Source: Chromera velia (lineage: Eukaryota; Sar; Chromeraceae). From it: 16,927 nt of DNA. The position numbers and the translations under genes were made by a program. The stretch spans positions 1 through 16,927 of the forward strand of contig JAHBMJ010001470.1 of the NCBI GenBank assembly GCA_018398765.1, in the 5' to 3' direction. The notes under the pieces are model-generated. The model searched no databases. It saw nothing but the letters and a program-made list of their open reading frames with translations, and was not told the DNA's origin. This document shows, one piece after another, positions 8,965 to 16,927 of this stretch (position 1 is the stretch's first letter; each line of letters opens with the position of its first letter).

Positions 8965-11900
8965 ACACACACACACGCATGCATGCACGCGCAAATGCAC
9001 GCTCGCACATGTAGGGTGCCGAGTTTCTGAATAATTGGATGATTCCTGTTCCAATTGCTTCTTGTCTTGTCCTTTTTCTTGTCCTGCAGATGCGCTTCCT
9101 CTCGAATCACGACGATGAAGGGCACTACTACTGTTCCCTCACCCGTCTGAAGATCTTCGGGGCCAATTGGTTGACTCGGTCAGTAAGCTCTCTCCCTCTC
9201 TGTCTCCCTCTATTTTATTTCTCATGCATGTGGAAGGGAAGGGGACATTCCATGAATGGATCTGAGTGTACCCTGTCTAATGTCGAAGAGTCCAACTCTT
9301 GATCTTGGAATGCATCGTGGTTCGGTGTGAACATTGGCTTCGTGAAGAGCATCTTTCTGTCAACCAGGGAAGAGAAATAATCAGTAGTGCATTCTTTCTC
9401 CAGCAAGCCGCCGTAGAAGAAGTACGTGAGTTATTCGCACTCTGAAGGTCTCACCTGTTACCTTCGTTCTGTCACTCCCTCTCTCACTCTTTTGTCGTCT
9501 TCTCTCTGCAGCATCCAATCTCAATTGGAGTCGGACGACGCGGAGGCAGATGCAGACGAAGAGGATGGATGGGGGCAGAGCGAGGAAAGTCAGCTGGAGT
9601 GGGGGATGGGGGAACAGGGGGGGAACGGGAACGGTACCGCCACCCCGGGTGCTCTCCGTTTTCTCTCTGCGGCGGCTGTCGTCAGCCATTCTCTTCGTCA
9701 ATGGGAGTCAGAGACAACCCAAGTCGAATCTCTGATTATGCGCAGAGAAAGAGATCGAGGCGTTCCAACTAGAGGCCCTCACAGCAGGCCGATCGAACCT
9801 TCTACAGGATCTCCGGGCACTGTCCCGCCGGTTCCTGATCGATCCATAGTGGAACCTTCCATCATACCTGGCTTGTCAGATCTCCGTCCGGCATCCTCCG
9901 GTACACCTTCTGCTGCAGTGGGGGGGGAGCCACAGAGAGACTCTGCAGGCCACTCACAGATCCCGAAAGAGGGGTCAATGCCTCTGGCAGAGAACGTCGC
10001 TTCCCATCGGGTCCTCTCTGAAAGTCTGCTGGGTTTGCTCCCCAAATTTGACTCGATCGTCTCTCGTCTGGCAGAAGGGTTTTCACCCTCAATCTCCTTA
10101 CCCTCTCACACAGGTAGTGAGGAAGAGAACAAAACCCAAACCGACCCTGCACATCCATTTGCATCCAACGGAAGCATTGCTGTCGTCAACGAAAGACCGA
10201 CTCCGTTACCCCGGGCGTGGCCGGGCGGCGCGCCCACAATAGACGTTGGTGGAGCCCCGATTGTTCCGCCGCCACTTCCGGGGGCTGTTCCGGTCACAGG
10301 GGGTGGGAGTGAGCTTACCCGGATTTTAGAGTCTCTGTTGATCAAGTCGCGGGGTCGTTTGTCAGAGTTGATCGATCCAGAGAGAGCGAACAGGGTCCCG
10401 GCATACCCATCCTTTGGACAGGGGGGGCCCGCAGAAGGGACCCAGACCCAGGCCCCGGCCACAGTGCAGGACGGTGTGGGTCCACTTGGAAGTGTGAGGG
10501 TGGAGGGGTCGGCCCCCCTTGATCATGGGTTCATTTTGCCGTCTCCTCCCCTCTCTATCCCTGTGGATCCTCTACCTCCCTCTCACGGGCTCGGTGAGAA
10601 GGAGAAGCCTCCTTCTCTGGTTGTGGACAGGGAGAAGGAGGGGGGAGTGGGTGTCGCTGAGAAGGACAAAGAATTCCTCAGGGAAAAGGACCGAGAGAGG
10701 GAGAGAGGCCCGGTCTTGTTGACTCTGGTTGATCGGATGAAGGCTGTAGAACAGCAGGCGGGCAGCCTCAGGCAGCGGTGAGTCCTCGCAAAAAGAAGAA
10801 AAAGACGATGAATCTGTTTTCTCGTCTCCGTTTACGACTTCAGGTTTTTCATGGAAGCTTCAACCAGCACCCCGTAGTTTACATCTAATACTGCAATTTC
10901 TTTTCGCGCGAGCATGCGCGGATGGAACGCGATTGAAGTCTCATAGAGGGCAGCTCGAGACTAGGCAGTCAAACCTAGAAAAAAAATGTTCCGCATACGA
11001 GCACTCAGAGACGCCGGGCTTCTTATCCCTTCAAGCATCGTTGTGCCTCTCTCGGTTCTTCTTGAACGATCAGATCATGCAAACTTTTGGATCTGAATTA
11101 CAGATGACAGTTTCATGTCTTCTTTCCTGCCGGTCTTTGTATGTGTCTTTTTGCCTGCAGATTCTCTTATTTGCAGGACGGGGCAAGTGCAGACCGAGAG
11201 GTGATGCTCGCTCTCTGGCTCCTCGCAACGCACCAGCAGCAACAAGCTGACGTAATGGTCGGCAGATGCCACAAAGTGATTGCATCGATGTTCGAAAGTG
11301 CCACTCTCTCTGTCATATTACCAAGCAGCAGTCACAGTATGCGGAAAGTCTGTCTCTGTCTCTTTTTTCACGTCTGGACATCCAGGAGGAGGAGGGCGTG
11401 GGTTGGGCAGGGAAGGCTTCGGGCTCTTCTGTTCTCTCTGTGCGTGTTCAAAAAGAATGAGTCTGATCAGGATCCCGATCTCCCACACTGATTGTCATGC
11501 CTGCCTGCCTGCTTGCCTGTCTGTCTTCCTGTCAGCCCACATAACTGCGCATCTTCTGGTTTACCTCTTTCGACTTACACCTCGTTGCTCTTGCAGATGT
11601 CCCAGCTGCGCTCAGTGGACGAAGGACTCAGAAATGTGTCGAAGGCAATGAATGGCACCTTTTCCTCCCACGAGGTCAGCCAGCAACGTGCAGGTTTGCT
11701 TGTGACATTTTCCTTTCCTTGAAGCGGTTTTCTCTTCTTGCTTCAACCTCGTTTTGTGAGAAAACGAACGAATGAATGGCTAAGTAAGTAAGTGAGTGAG
11801 TGAGTAAGTGAGCGAAGGGGATTTGAACACTTCGGCTTGCAATGGCACTCCCGTCCGTGCAGGGACCCTCTGGATCAAATCTTGTGGGGGAAGGGAGCAG

Positions 11901-14900
11901 GTCGAGGGGCGAGCTGGGAGGGCGAACGGTGCTGGCGGATGTGCGAATGCTGATGGAGGAGACGCGCAAACTGATCAGCACCGTCACGGATGTCTTCTTG
12001 TCGTTCTTCGCCAACACTGACTCCGGAGGGGCCTGGAAGGAGATTGCGTGCATTGCATGCGGGGGGACGTCTGGGGGAAATATAACAACTCACCCATGTT
12101 GCCTCTCTTCTGGGGGCCCCAAACCGGAGAGGAAAGCGGATGCGCCTGCACAGGTGGAGAGGGTGTTGAAATGCGCGATCAAATGTTTCTCTCATCTGAT
12201 CCTGCAGCTGCCTGGTATCGCGCGGTCCTCGTGGGTGATTGCACAGGTGAGTCGCCCTGTCCGTGGTGCTGCATGCACGTGCTATGTCCATTCATCTAGG
12301 TCTCCGTCTGCCTATCTGCCTGGCCGCCTGTACATTGTGGAGCACATACATGCATGGTATGGCAAGATGAAGGGGCTGTATTCATCCAGTTTTTTGAAAT
12401 CTGTGCTGGCCTAGGTTCACTTCTTGTGGAGAAGTCCGGGCAGGCTGGCCGGGAGCATTTGGTCCTACTGTTGGGAGAGCTACTTTTCCGTTTTTCCCCT
12501 GCAGGACATCCATCTTCATCTGTGTGTCTTTGTCTGTCTGTCTGTTGTTTCGTTTCTCTCTTTGTCTGTCAGGAGGTGACCTGGGAGGGGTTTCTCTTGC
12601 TGCTCCTCCTTGTCCTCCAAATTGTCCATTCCTTCAACTCCAGAAAGAGGTCTGTCAGAATGGAAGGCTGGAACGATCGTGTGTGTGTGTGTGTGTGTGT
12701 GTGTGTCCGCTCTATTCAGCCTCTTACGAAGCGTTTTTGCGCAGCAGAGCCAGCGGGAGAATACCTTCTTCGTGTGGCCCTTCATTTTTCTTTTCTGCTT
12801 CCTTGCATCCTGGGTGGTTGAATACCTCCGACATTGTATTGAGACACAAATTCAGGGCTGCGCAGACGACGGCAAAATTTCGAACTGCTGCCGTTGTTGC
12901 AATGCTTGCAAACTCTGCATGCAATGCCCTGCACCTCTTTCTTCCCCTCCTCTGTGTGTGTATGCAGTGCAAGCCGAGACAGCAGAGGCAGCCTGAATCT
13001 GCCTTGGAGTCCCCATGCAGCACTAGGTGGAGGTGGGGGGTTTTCGCGAGAGTTTCGAGAGAAGGAAAAGGAAGGGAGGGACAGGAGAGGAAGGGAGGGC
13101 GGCACACGGCCACCCTCTGGCGATAGAGAGAAGAGGTCAAGGAGCCACTCGGTTGCAGAGGACAACAGGGAGAAGACCCGAGTACCCCCTCGATCTATTC
13201 TCCAAAGCCCCGCCACATCGTCTCACGGAGACAGAGAACAAGGATCAAACCATCGCCCGTCTTCGTCTCGTCGGGAGGGGGGGCGGAGGGAGAAGAAAGC
13301 CTCACCAACTGGGGTGAATTTCTCTCAGATGAGGAACGGACATGCAGAAGACAGCTTTCCGGGGCCACATCGCAGCAGCAGAGACCGTGGGAGAAGTGAT
13401 AGAAGGCAGGTTCTGTCCCACCCTCAACCCGAATCTTACGCATCACTTCCAATTCAACTCAATGGAAATGGACAAGTTGTGGGTGCACCCCGCCTCCCCT
13501 CTTTGACACGCCGTGGAGGTGCAGACAGAGAGAATGCGCTGTCCCCCCGCTCTCCGGCTGTCACAGTTCTCAAAGCTCCCCCTTCGGCCTCCCCTGCCCC
13601 TTCAGACCGCATCCCCTCGTCGCTTCATCCCGCCAACGGGCGCGTTTGGCCCTCCCCCGCCCATCTCTCGGTCCATCCCTCTGGAGAGCGACCCGATCAT
13701 AGAGGAAGCCGCAGTAGCAACGTTGCGAACCCAGATTCAGCAGTCGACCGAGAGCCTGCAGGTGACGCTATGAATGGCAATGAGCATCTGAAGGCGTCCA
13801 CAGCAGCAGTCAAGCAGCAGAAGACAGAGTGGTCCTTGTCGGGTTTTCCCAGAAGGTCGATTGGTGCGGGCAGACGCCGTTGGCTGTTTGCCTTCTTTTT
13901 GCGTGCAGGGCTCCACGGTGGTTTGTTACTTTTGCGTTTCTACGTTTGGGCCTTTCGGGCTCTGTTTGCCTGTTTGCGTTCGTGTGTGTGTGGGAGGAGG
14001 GGGGAGGAGGAGTGTGACCTGGATGGGGAGGATGAAGAGGAGGAGGGAGATGAGGAGGAAGGTGAGGACGAGGCAAACGAAGGGGGAGAGGGGGGAAGTG
14101 AGGTCTCAGCAGGAGAAGGGAGGAACGGGCATCTGTCAGAAGATGCGGCTCATGGAGAGTCGCCAGTTGAGGGGGGTCCCTTTTCTTCTCACCATACTCC
14201 TTCTGACGGCTCTTCTCCCCGAAACCACCAGTCCCCCTACACAAACTCATCCTCCCTCCACTCCCCCTCCATGAACCCTCCTGCCGCCTTGTGGTTCCAC
14301 CCAGCACCTGCCCCCCACCATGCAGCTTTCTACTTTGCACCCCAACTTCCCCCCACTTCCCTGCACCCCCACTACCGTGAAGGCCTGCCTCCAGATCCCT
14401 CCCAGCAGCCCTTTCCCTTCCTGGGCACTGCAGTACTCCCCATGATGCCCTCATCTTCCTCTGCTGCTCCAATGAACGGCAGCAGGCGGGATACCGTCTC
14501 GACTTCAGGAGGACACCAGAGAGGGCCCACAGAAGACAGGGAGTCACCAACAGGTGAGGGGGGGGGACGGATGAAAAGAAAATCTCATCGAGGAGGACAA
14601 TACCCCCACCCAGCAGAAGACACCCAGACACGGGCCCCTGCAGAGCAACGCCCCCTGTTTGTCTACCCAGGGGCTCCCCGACCCTCTGGGGAGGGGGAAC
14701 GTGGAGGGGCCGCAGGGATTCCGGTCGGTCCCCGTGATTCTTCGGCTTCCGCACGGTCTTCTGCTTTCGGTCCGCTTGCACAGCACCAAGGCTTCCCCTT
14801 CGTCCCCCAGCCTTATCCCTATCCATATCCACCCCCCGCAGCAGCAGGAGGAGGGGGGGCGTTCATGCATGCTCCTCTGATGGTGGGCATGAATCAGAGG

Positions 14901-15965
14901 CCGGGGGGTCTGCAGGTCGATGGAGAGGGACCCGGAATGCCGCCAGGTGTGTGGTGGGTGCCCGCACCCCTGCACGTCCCACCGGATCCCGGAGACGGGA
15001 GGCAGCAAGGGAGATACGAGCAGCAGCAGCAGCAGCAAGGGGAGGCGTCAAATCGGTGGTCGGAGGGACGACAGGGACGGCCTCGACGGTCGTTGACGGA
15101 CGGCTCCGGAAGACGAGACGGGGGGGAGAGGGGGTGGGAAGGGCCGGGGTCCTATGCTGCAGCAGGGAGGGAACAGGTGAGGGGGCCCTCTGGGTCCTTC
15201 ACAGCTTACGGCACCGGGTATCATTTGTATCCCTCGTCTACGCAGCACTCCTCCTCTTTCATGGACTCGGCGGCATTCAGTCACAGGGGGGGGCATGTGC
15301 CTGCTCCTGGAGACAGCGCGAGGCATTCGTCCTTTTCGAGGGGTGGGGGGGCATCACCACCAGCAGCAGCAGCAGCTCCGGAGTCGGGGCCGTTCTTTGC
15401 ACTTCCATCGCGGTTTCCCAACAGCACACAGGAGCACGAGGGTGCTTCCGGGTTGGGAGAGCAATCGCTGTTTTGGAGAGCAAGCCCGAGTGCCACAGCC
15501 CTGCATAGCAGCAACGTCTATCAGTTCGGCTCTGTGCTTCCTGAGTCGGCCCTCGCTGCCTCAATTCGGCAGCAAGAGGCGGAGTCGCAGAGTGCATTTC
15601 GAAGAGAAGCAATACCGTCTCCGAAAGAGAATCTACAGTTTGCCCCAAAGGCTCTGTCTCCGTGTCTGCAACCCCAAGCCACTCCAACAAGCGCCTTGCA
15701 ATTGCCCCCAGGATCTTTCGCCGGCCTTCCTGCACCGTCTGACGGCGCCCCTGCTGTGCCGTTTCCGTCGCTCGGCGTGTCTGCAACCATATCAGACTCC
15801 GCCAGCGTAAACGTGACGGGAGCAGAGGCATTGAGGGCTCCTGCAAAAATCCGGAAAACCGGCACTCTGATTGAAAATGTTCTTGCCCCGACGGTTCCAG
15901 TGCCAGCAGACTGCCACACGCCACAGAATGGTAATCAAACACGAGACAGAGATACAGAAGATTGA
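5235..15965 (+). CDS. SUN-domain protein of SLP1/SUCO (OPT) class, 12-exon model, ~2479 aa
   Basis: Modelled exons are 5235-6414, 6744-7696, 7981-8033, 8302-8382, 8581-8737, 9090-9178, 9512-10777, 11161-11251, 11597-11674, 11863-12246, 12573-12682 and 12968-15965. Every junction is GT-AG, phases match, and the sum is 7440 nt. The start is the first ATG after an in-frame TAG at 5208. Order in the protein: signal peptide (1-22), acidic/Pro-rich luminal region, SUN domain (about 668-838), Ser/Pro/Gly-rich linker (to about 1240), coiled-coil region (about 1240-1370), short hydrophobic segment (about 1450-1466), then a roughly 1000-residue disordered tail. Members of this family (yeast Slp1, animal SUCO/Opt, plant mid-SUN proteins) sit in the ER or nuclear envelope membrane with the SUN domain in the lumen; Slp1 helps fold and protect ER proteins. 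Family members I know of are about 600-1300 aa, so this one is unusually long. Exons 1-10 are firm. The exon 11/12 join and possible further introns in exon 12 are uncertain. Confidence 0.85.
6744..7696 (+). other. Exon 2: charged luminal region and start of the SUN domain
   Basis: This exon encodes residues 394-711. The first part is highly charged (Glu/Lys/Gly runs). A stretch around 6934-7250 has more normal composition (FTSWTERKELAESAL and following) and may be a conserved pre-SUN helix; this is a weak inference. The SUN-like domain starts near 7565, where the residues HGEYASADK followed by ASSDAGGRIFA match the family start, in which a cysteine/glycine turn follows the 'N-Y-A-S-x-D' box. 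The exon ends in phase 0 at L711, and the donor GTCAGT is the first unit of a (GTCA)6 repeat. Confidence 0.85.
7697..7720 (+). repeat. (GTCA)6 microsatellite starting at the intron 2 splice donor
   Basis: Six perfect GTCA units begin exactly at the first base of intron 2 (exon ends CCTG|GTCAGT). Each unit boundary restates the local donor consensus GTCAGT, giving tandem possible donors 4 bases apart; only the first keeps the SUN frame. Confidence 0.9.
8046..8119 (+). repeat. TTTG/CTTG microsatellite in intron 3
   Basis: Alternating blocks of TTTG and CTTG units fill the first part of intron 3 (8034-8301). Confidence 0.95.
8821..8981 (+). repeat. Compound microsatellites in intron 5
   Basis: CT tract at 8822-8838, TGTC units at about 8843-8853, AAAAG units at about 8870-8900, a second CT tract at 8922-8950 and a CA tract at 8951-8976, all within intron 5 (8738-9089). 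Confidence 0.95.
9512..10777 (+). other. Exon 7: Ser/Pro/Gly-rich linker and start of the coiled coil
   Basis: This exon encodes residues about 838-1260. It opens with an acidic stretch (SQLESDDAEADADEED), followed by a long Pro/Ser/Gly-rich linker with no domain I recognise. Its last 20 codons (VLLTLVDRMKAVEQQAGSLR) resemble the family's post-SUN helix, usually written 'vfm.L..Rik.LE.n.sl...yle'. Acceptor CTCTGCAG|C, donor AGCG|GTGAGT, phase 2 at both ends. The intron before it (9179-9511) also contains a weaker TTCTCCAG site, but using it gives an immediate in-frame TAG. Confidence 0.85.
11499..11533 (+). repeat. CTGC/CTGT microsatellite in intron 8
   Basis: About eight tetranucleotide units in intron 8 (11252-11596), upstream of its polypyrimidine-TGCAG acceptor. 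Confidence 0.85.
11781..11812 (+). repeat. GTAA/GTGA microsatellite in intron 9
   Basis: Eight degenerate units of the form GTAA or GTGA within intron 9 (11675-11862). Each overlap spells GTAAGT or GTGAGT, the standard donor words. Confidence 0.85.
12521..12545 (+). repeat. TGTC-type repeat in intron 10
   Basis: TGTG/TGTC units just upstream of the exon 11 acceptor; they form part of its pyrimidine-rich tract. Confidence 0.75.
12573..12682 (+). other. Exon 11: probable transmembrane segment
   Basis: Acceptor TCTGTCAG|GAG follows a TGTC-rich tract, and phase 0 matches exon 10. The reading EVTWEGFLLLLLLVLQIVHSF followed by the basic NSRKRSVR is a short hydrophobic helix with a positive-side flank, placed after the coiled coil as in the family. 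The 3' end lies in a (GT)14 repeat. A donor after 12682 gives phase 2 and fits exon 12 at 12968; a donor after 12678 gives phase 1 and fits an alternative acceptor at 13020/13021. A rival membrane segment in another frame (12745 onward) cannot be joined to exon 12 in phase. Confidence 0.55.
12679..12706 (+). repeat. (GT)14 microsatellite at the exon 11/intron 11 border
   Basis: Fourteen perfect GT units. The modelled donor of exon 11 lies inside it, so the exact splice position cannot be fixed from sequence. Confidence 0.95.
12968..15965 (+). other. Exon 12: ~1000-residue disordered C-terminal tail
   Basis: This is a nearly 3-kb open frame ending at TGA 15963-15965, after the acceptor GTGTATGCAG. 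It is rich in Ser, Pro, Gly, Arg and Gln. Early parts are basic (RDRRGREGG, RREGGRREKK). A hydrophobic island at about 13881-13990 (WLFAFFLRAGLHGG, then LLLLRFYVWAFRALFACL) is followed at once by a strongly acidic block (DGEDEEEEGDEEEGEDE). Later parts are Pro/Tyr-rich (PQPYPYPYPPP) with a poly-Gln run (about 15020-15037) and a poly-Ala run. No catalytic or binding domain is recognisable. It is assigned to the SUN gene because phase and position fit and it has no good start codon of its own. A separate downstream gene is possible. Confidence 0.65.
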
Positions 15966-16174
15966 TGTGCAGAGACTTACTCATACGAGTATTGAACGTA
16001 CCTGTTTGTGTTGTGAGTAATCGAAAACCGAAATATACTTTTATATAATCCACGTTAATTTCTATTTATGTTTATGATACTAGTTATGATAGTTTATAAA
16101 ACAGTTCGAAAATTCATTTCTTATGTATGACTAGATGTATGATTACTATGACTATGATGCGTTATCGTCATCCA

Positions 16175-16194
16175 TATCCAGAGCTAGCTGGATA
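16175..16194. repeat. Short inverted repeat with 6-base loop
   Basis: TATCCAG and CTGGATA arms of 7 bases flank AGCTAG, inside the AT-rich block between the SUN gene and the chromodomain ORF. No role can be assigned. Confidence 0.45.
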
Positions 16195-16255
16195 CTTCTA
16201 ACGTTAGGCAGGAAAAAGTTGTTATTTTATAGGATGCTATGCTACACTGCCTAAA

Positions 16256-16435
16256 TTAACACTTCAAATCAAAAGTTTCAATCTTTGGAGAGGCATGCTT
16301 CTTCATCAAAGCTGCTGACTGGGCTGCTGACTCCCAGGTGAAGGTCTTCGATCCAACCCACTTCAGCTGATAGCGGTGCCCTCTTTCATAAACAACTCGG
16401 TCAAAAATCTTTTCTACTTCATATCCCAACACCAT
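16256..16435 (-). CDS. Small chromodomain-like ORF (59 aa from the ATG)
   Basis: On the minus strand ATG 16435-16433 opens a 59-codon frame ending in TAA at 16256. It reads MVLGYEVEKIFDRVVYERGH, then RYQLKWVGSKTFTWESAAQS, then a Lys-rich end. This follows the chromodomain pattern 'Y-x-V-E-K-I-l-d-r ... Y-l-v-K-W-x-g ... tWEp'. The first two aromatic cage positions (Y5, W26) are present; the third is probably F32 or W34. Chromodomains bind methylated histone tails and occur alone, in HP1-like proteins and at integrase ends of Ty3/gypsy chromoviruses. No integrase residues are visible upstream, so this is a stand-alone or truncated module. It lies tail-to-tail with the SUN-domain gene. Confidence 0.6.
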   Translation of the reverse strand: MVLGYEVEKIFDRVVYERGHRYQLKWVGSKTFTWESAAQSAALMKKHASPKIETFDLKC

Positions 16436-16850
16436 ACTGCCCCTCACTTCTTTTAAAATCTAAGTAGTATTTAAGTAGTACTTAGTAGTTTACGTACATT
16501 GAAAGAACTACTTTTTAAAAATGTGAAATAATTATCTGTGATAGAAGGAAAGAACTCACACCCAACATCACCCCGCCTGGGCTTTTAAATGCTACGTGCG
16601 TTTCGTCTCCATACAAAGCCCTATTGAAGGGAGGGGAACTCGCCGTCCGGGAGCTTAGCGCTTCAACTGGGGTTAGACATCTTCTAACATCTAACTAACT
16701 AACTATAAAATCATAATATAGATCAAAATTTTGGTAATTTTTATTTTTAGTATACGTTCAATATTATGTTGTTAGTTTCGAGTCTCTTATACAGTCTTAT
16801 AATTACTCGTAATTATTTTTTTTTTTTGTTCTCTTTGTTTCTCTCTTCTT

Positions 16851-16867
16851 TCACACTCAGAGTGTGA
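16851..16867. repeat. Short perfect inverted repeat
   Basis: TCACACTC-A-GAGTGTGA: 8-base arms with a 1-base centre. It follows a poly-T/CT tract and precedes a second CTCAGT-type word pair. It could be an element end, a protein site or chance. Confidence 0.5.
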
Positions 16868-16927
16868 CTCAGTATACTCAGTCAGCTTTTTTTGGACACT
16901 CAAGGCTTTCCCGAAGGGCCGGGGGGG

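Larger units (their letters stand above)
7565..9178 (+). other. SUN-like domain (Sad1/UNC-like, SLP1/SUCO subtype), split over exons 2-6
   Basis: The joined exons give about 170 residues (668-838) that follow the SLP1/SUCO domain closely. In order they show: YASADK and SSDAGG; a donor-side NNPKGVL followed by DDDDRYLLVPC, matching the family's 'ailnenkDeYmlnPC' segment; NKWFVLALPDEI, matching 'WfVieLcE.I'; FFSQEFFASSFRHVQILG, matching 'anfEffSStfkdf.V'; EWRLLAEL; the ring-closing WVRYIKMRFLSNH, matching 'arYlri.fl.h'; and HYYCSLTRLKIFG, matching 'eyYCplsllrvyG'. The conserved cysteines are present. Only splicing exactly at 7696, 7981, 8033, 8302, 8382, 8581, 8737 and 9090 restores this order, so homology and splice signals support each other. 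Confidence 0.92.
11161..12246 (+). other. Exons 8-10: coiled-coil / amphipathic helical region
   Basis: Exons 11161-11251, 11597-11674 and 11863-12246 encode residues about 1261-1444. Heptad-like segments are FSYLQDGASADREVMLALWL, MSQLRSVDEGLRNVSKAMNG, and VLADVRMLMEETRKLISTV continuing into DVFLSFF. This is the expected place for the family's coiled coil, between the SUN domain and the membrane segment. The donors are TGAC|GTAATG, CGAG|GTCAGC and CACAG|GTGAGT, all in phase 0. Exon 10 stays open to 12246. Its middle part (about 12042-12150, Cys/Gly/Pro-rich) is less convincing and could be a short intron ending at GCACAG (12153). Confidence 0.7.
15966..16927. other. AT-rich block of foreign-looking composition
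   Basis: Right after the stop codon of the SUN gene, composition turns AT-rich, unlike the preceding 15 kb, with many TA-rich words. It contains the chromodomain ORF and short inverted repeats. One patch at about 16560-16670 is GC-normal (CACCCCGCCTGGGC, then GGGAGGGGAACTCGCCG) and is unassigned. A T-run at 16816-16827 precedes the terminal inverted repeat. This may be a mobile-element insertion, but I found no matching long terminal repeats, tRNA-binding site or transposase. The 3' UTR of the SUN gene must lie in its first part; I see no standard polyadenylation signal that I would commit to. Confidence 0.45.

Noticed and set aside
12745-12996. Alternative transmembrane exon reading QSQRENTFFVWPFIF.
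   Set aside because: The acceptor is acceptable, but no donor in that frame gives the phase 2 needed for exon 12, so it was left out of the main model and noted as a possible alternative exon.
13810-14832. Minus-strand ORF of 340 codons.
   Set aside because: It lies antisense to the long Ser/Pro/Gly-rich exon, where biased composition removes stops. It has no domain and no splice context.
15277-16053. Minus-strand ORF of 258 codons.
   Set aside because: Antisense shadow of the tail exon of the SUN gene, crossing its stop codon, with no recognisable family.
1-16927. Search for CRISPR arrays, tRNA, rRNA, bacterial operons or phage genes.
   Set aside because: No regularly spaced repeats with unique spacers, no tRNA-like or rRNA core sequence, and a clearly eukaryotic intron structure.

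Overview
The window looks like nuclear DNA of a protist or alga with intron-rich genes. There are no operons or ribosome-binding sites, genes are split by introns of about 100-380 bases with clear GT...YTGCAG borders, and introns and spacers are full of microsatellites. Base composition is balanced except for an AT-rich right end. This style, with many low-complexity stretches inside very large proteins, fits a chromerid/alveolate alga such as Chromera velia. That assignment is an inference from style; no marker gene proves it.

Layout. (1) Bases 1-5234 hold no large intact gene. On the minus strand at the left edge there are two short plausible exons (1-106 and 209-325) of a gene running off the window. 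Bases 326-1989 are microsatellites and unassigned sequence. Bases about 1990-4290 are a diverged direct-repeat array with a roughly 1-kb period. Its units carry related minus-strand exon-like segments (2727-2988, 3713-3883, 4094-4287) that end at equivalent splice donors; two of the three look frame-broken. A short, extremely GC-rich island sits at about 4697-4769.

(2) Bases 5235-15965 (+) are the centrepiece: one multi-exon gene, modelled here with 12 exons and about 2479 codons. It encodes a SUN-domain protein of the SLP1/SUCO (OPT) class. It has a signal peptide, a long acidic/proline-rich luminal region, a SUN domain spread over five exons, a Ser/Pro-rich linker, a coiled-coil region, a hydrophobic membrane segment and a very long disordered tail. 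All junction phases agree and the summed length (7440 nt) is divisible by three. Exons 1-10 are well supported. The junction between exons 11 and 12 falls in a (GT)14 repeat and is ambiguous.

(3) Bases 15966-16927 change abruptly to AT-rich DNA with short inverted repeats. This part holds a small minus-strand ORF that is almost entirely a chromodomain-like sequence, possibly a fragment or cargo of a mobile element.

The most interesting points are the giant SUCO-like protein, the predominance of splice donors with C at +3 (GTCAGT), a (GTCA)6 microsatellite that begins exactly at one such donor, the tandemly repeated exon-like units on the minus strand, a possible in-frame exitron in the last exon, and the chromodomain micro-ORF in a foreign-looking AT-rich block.
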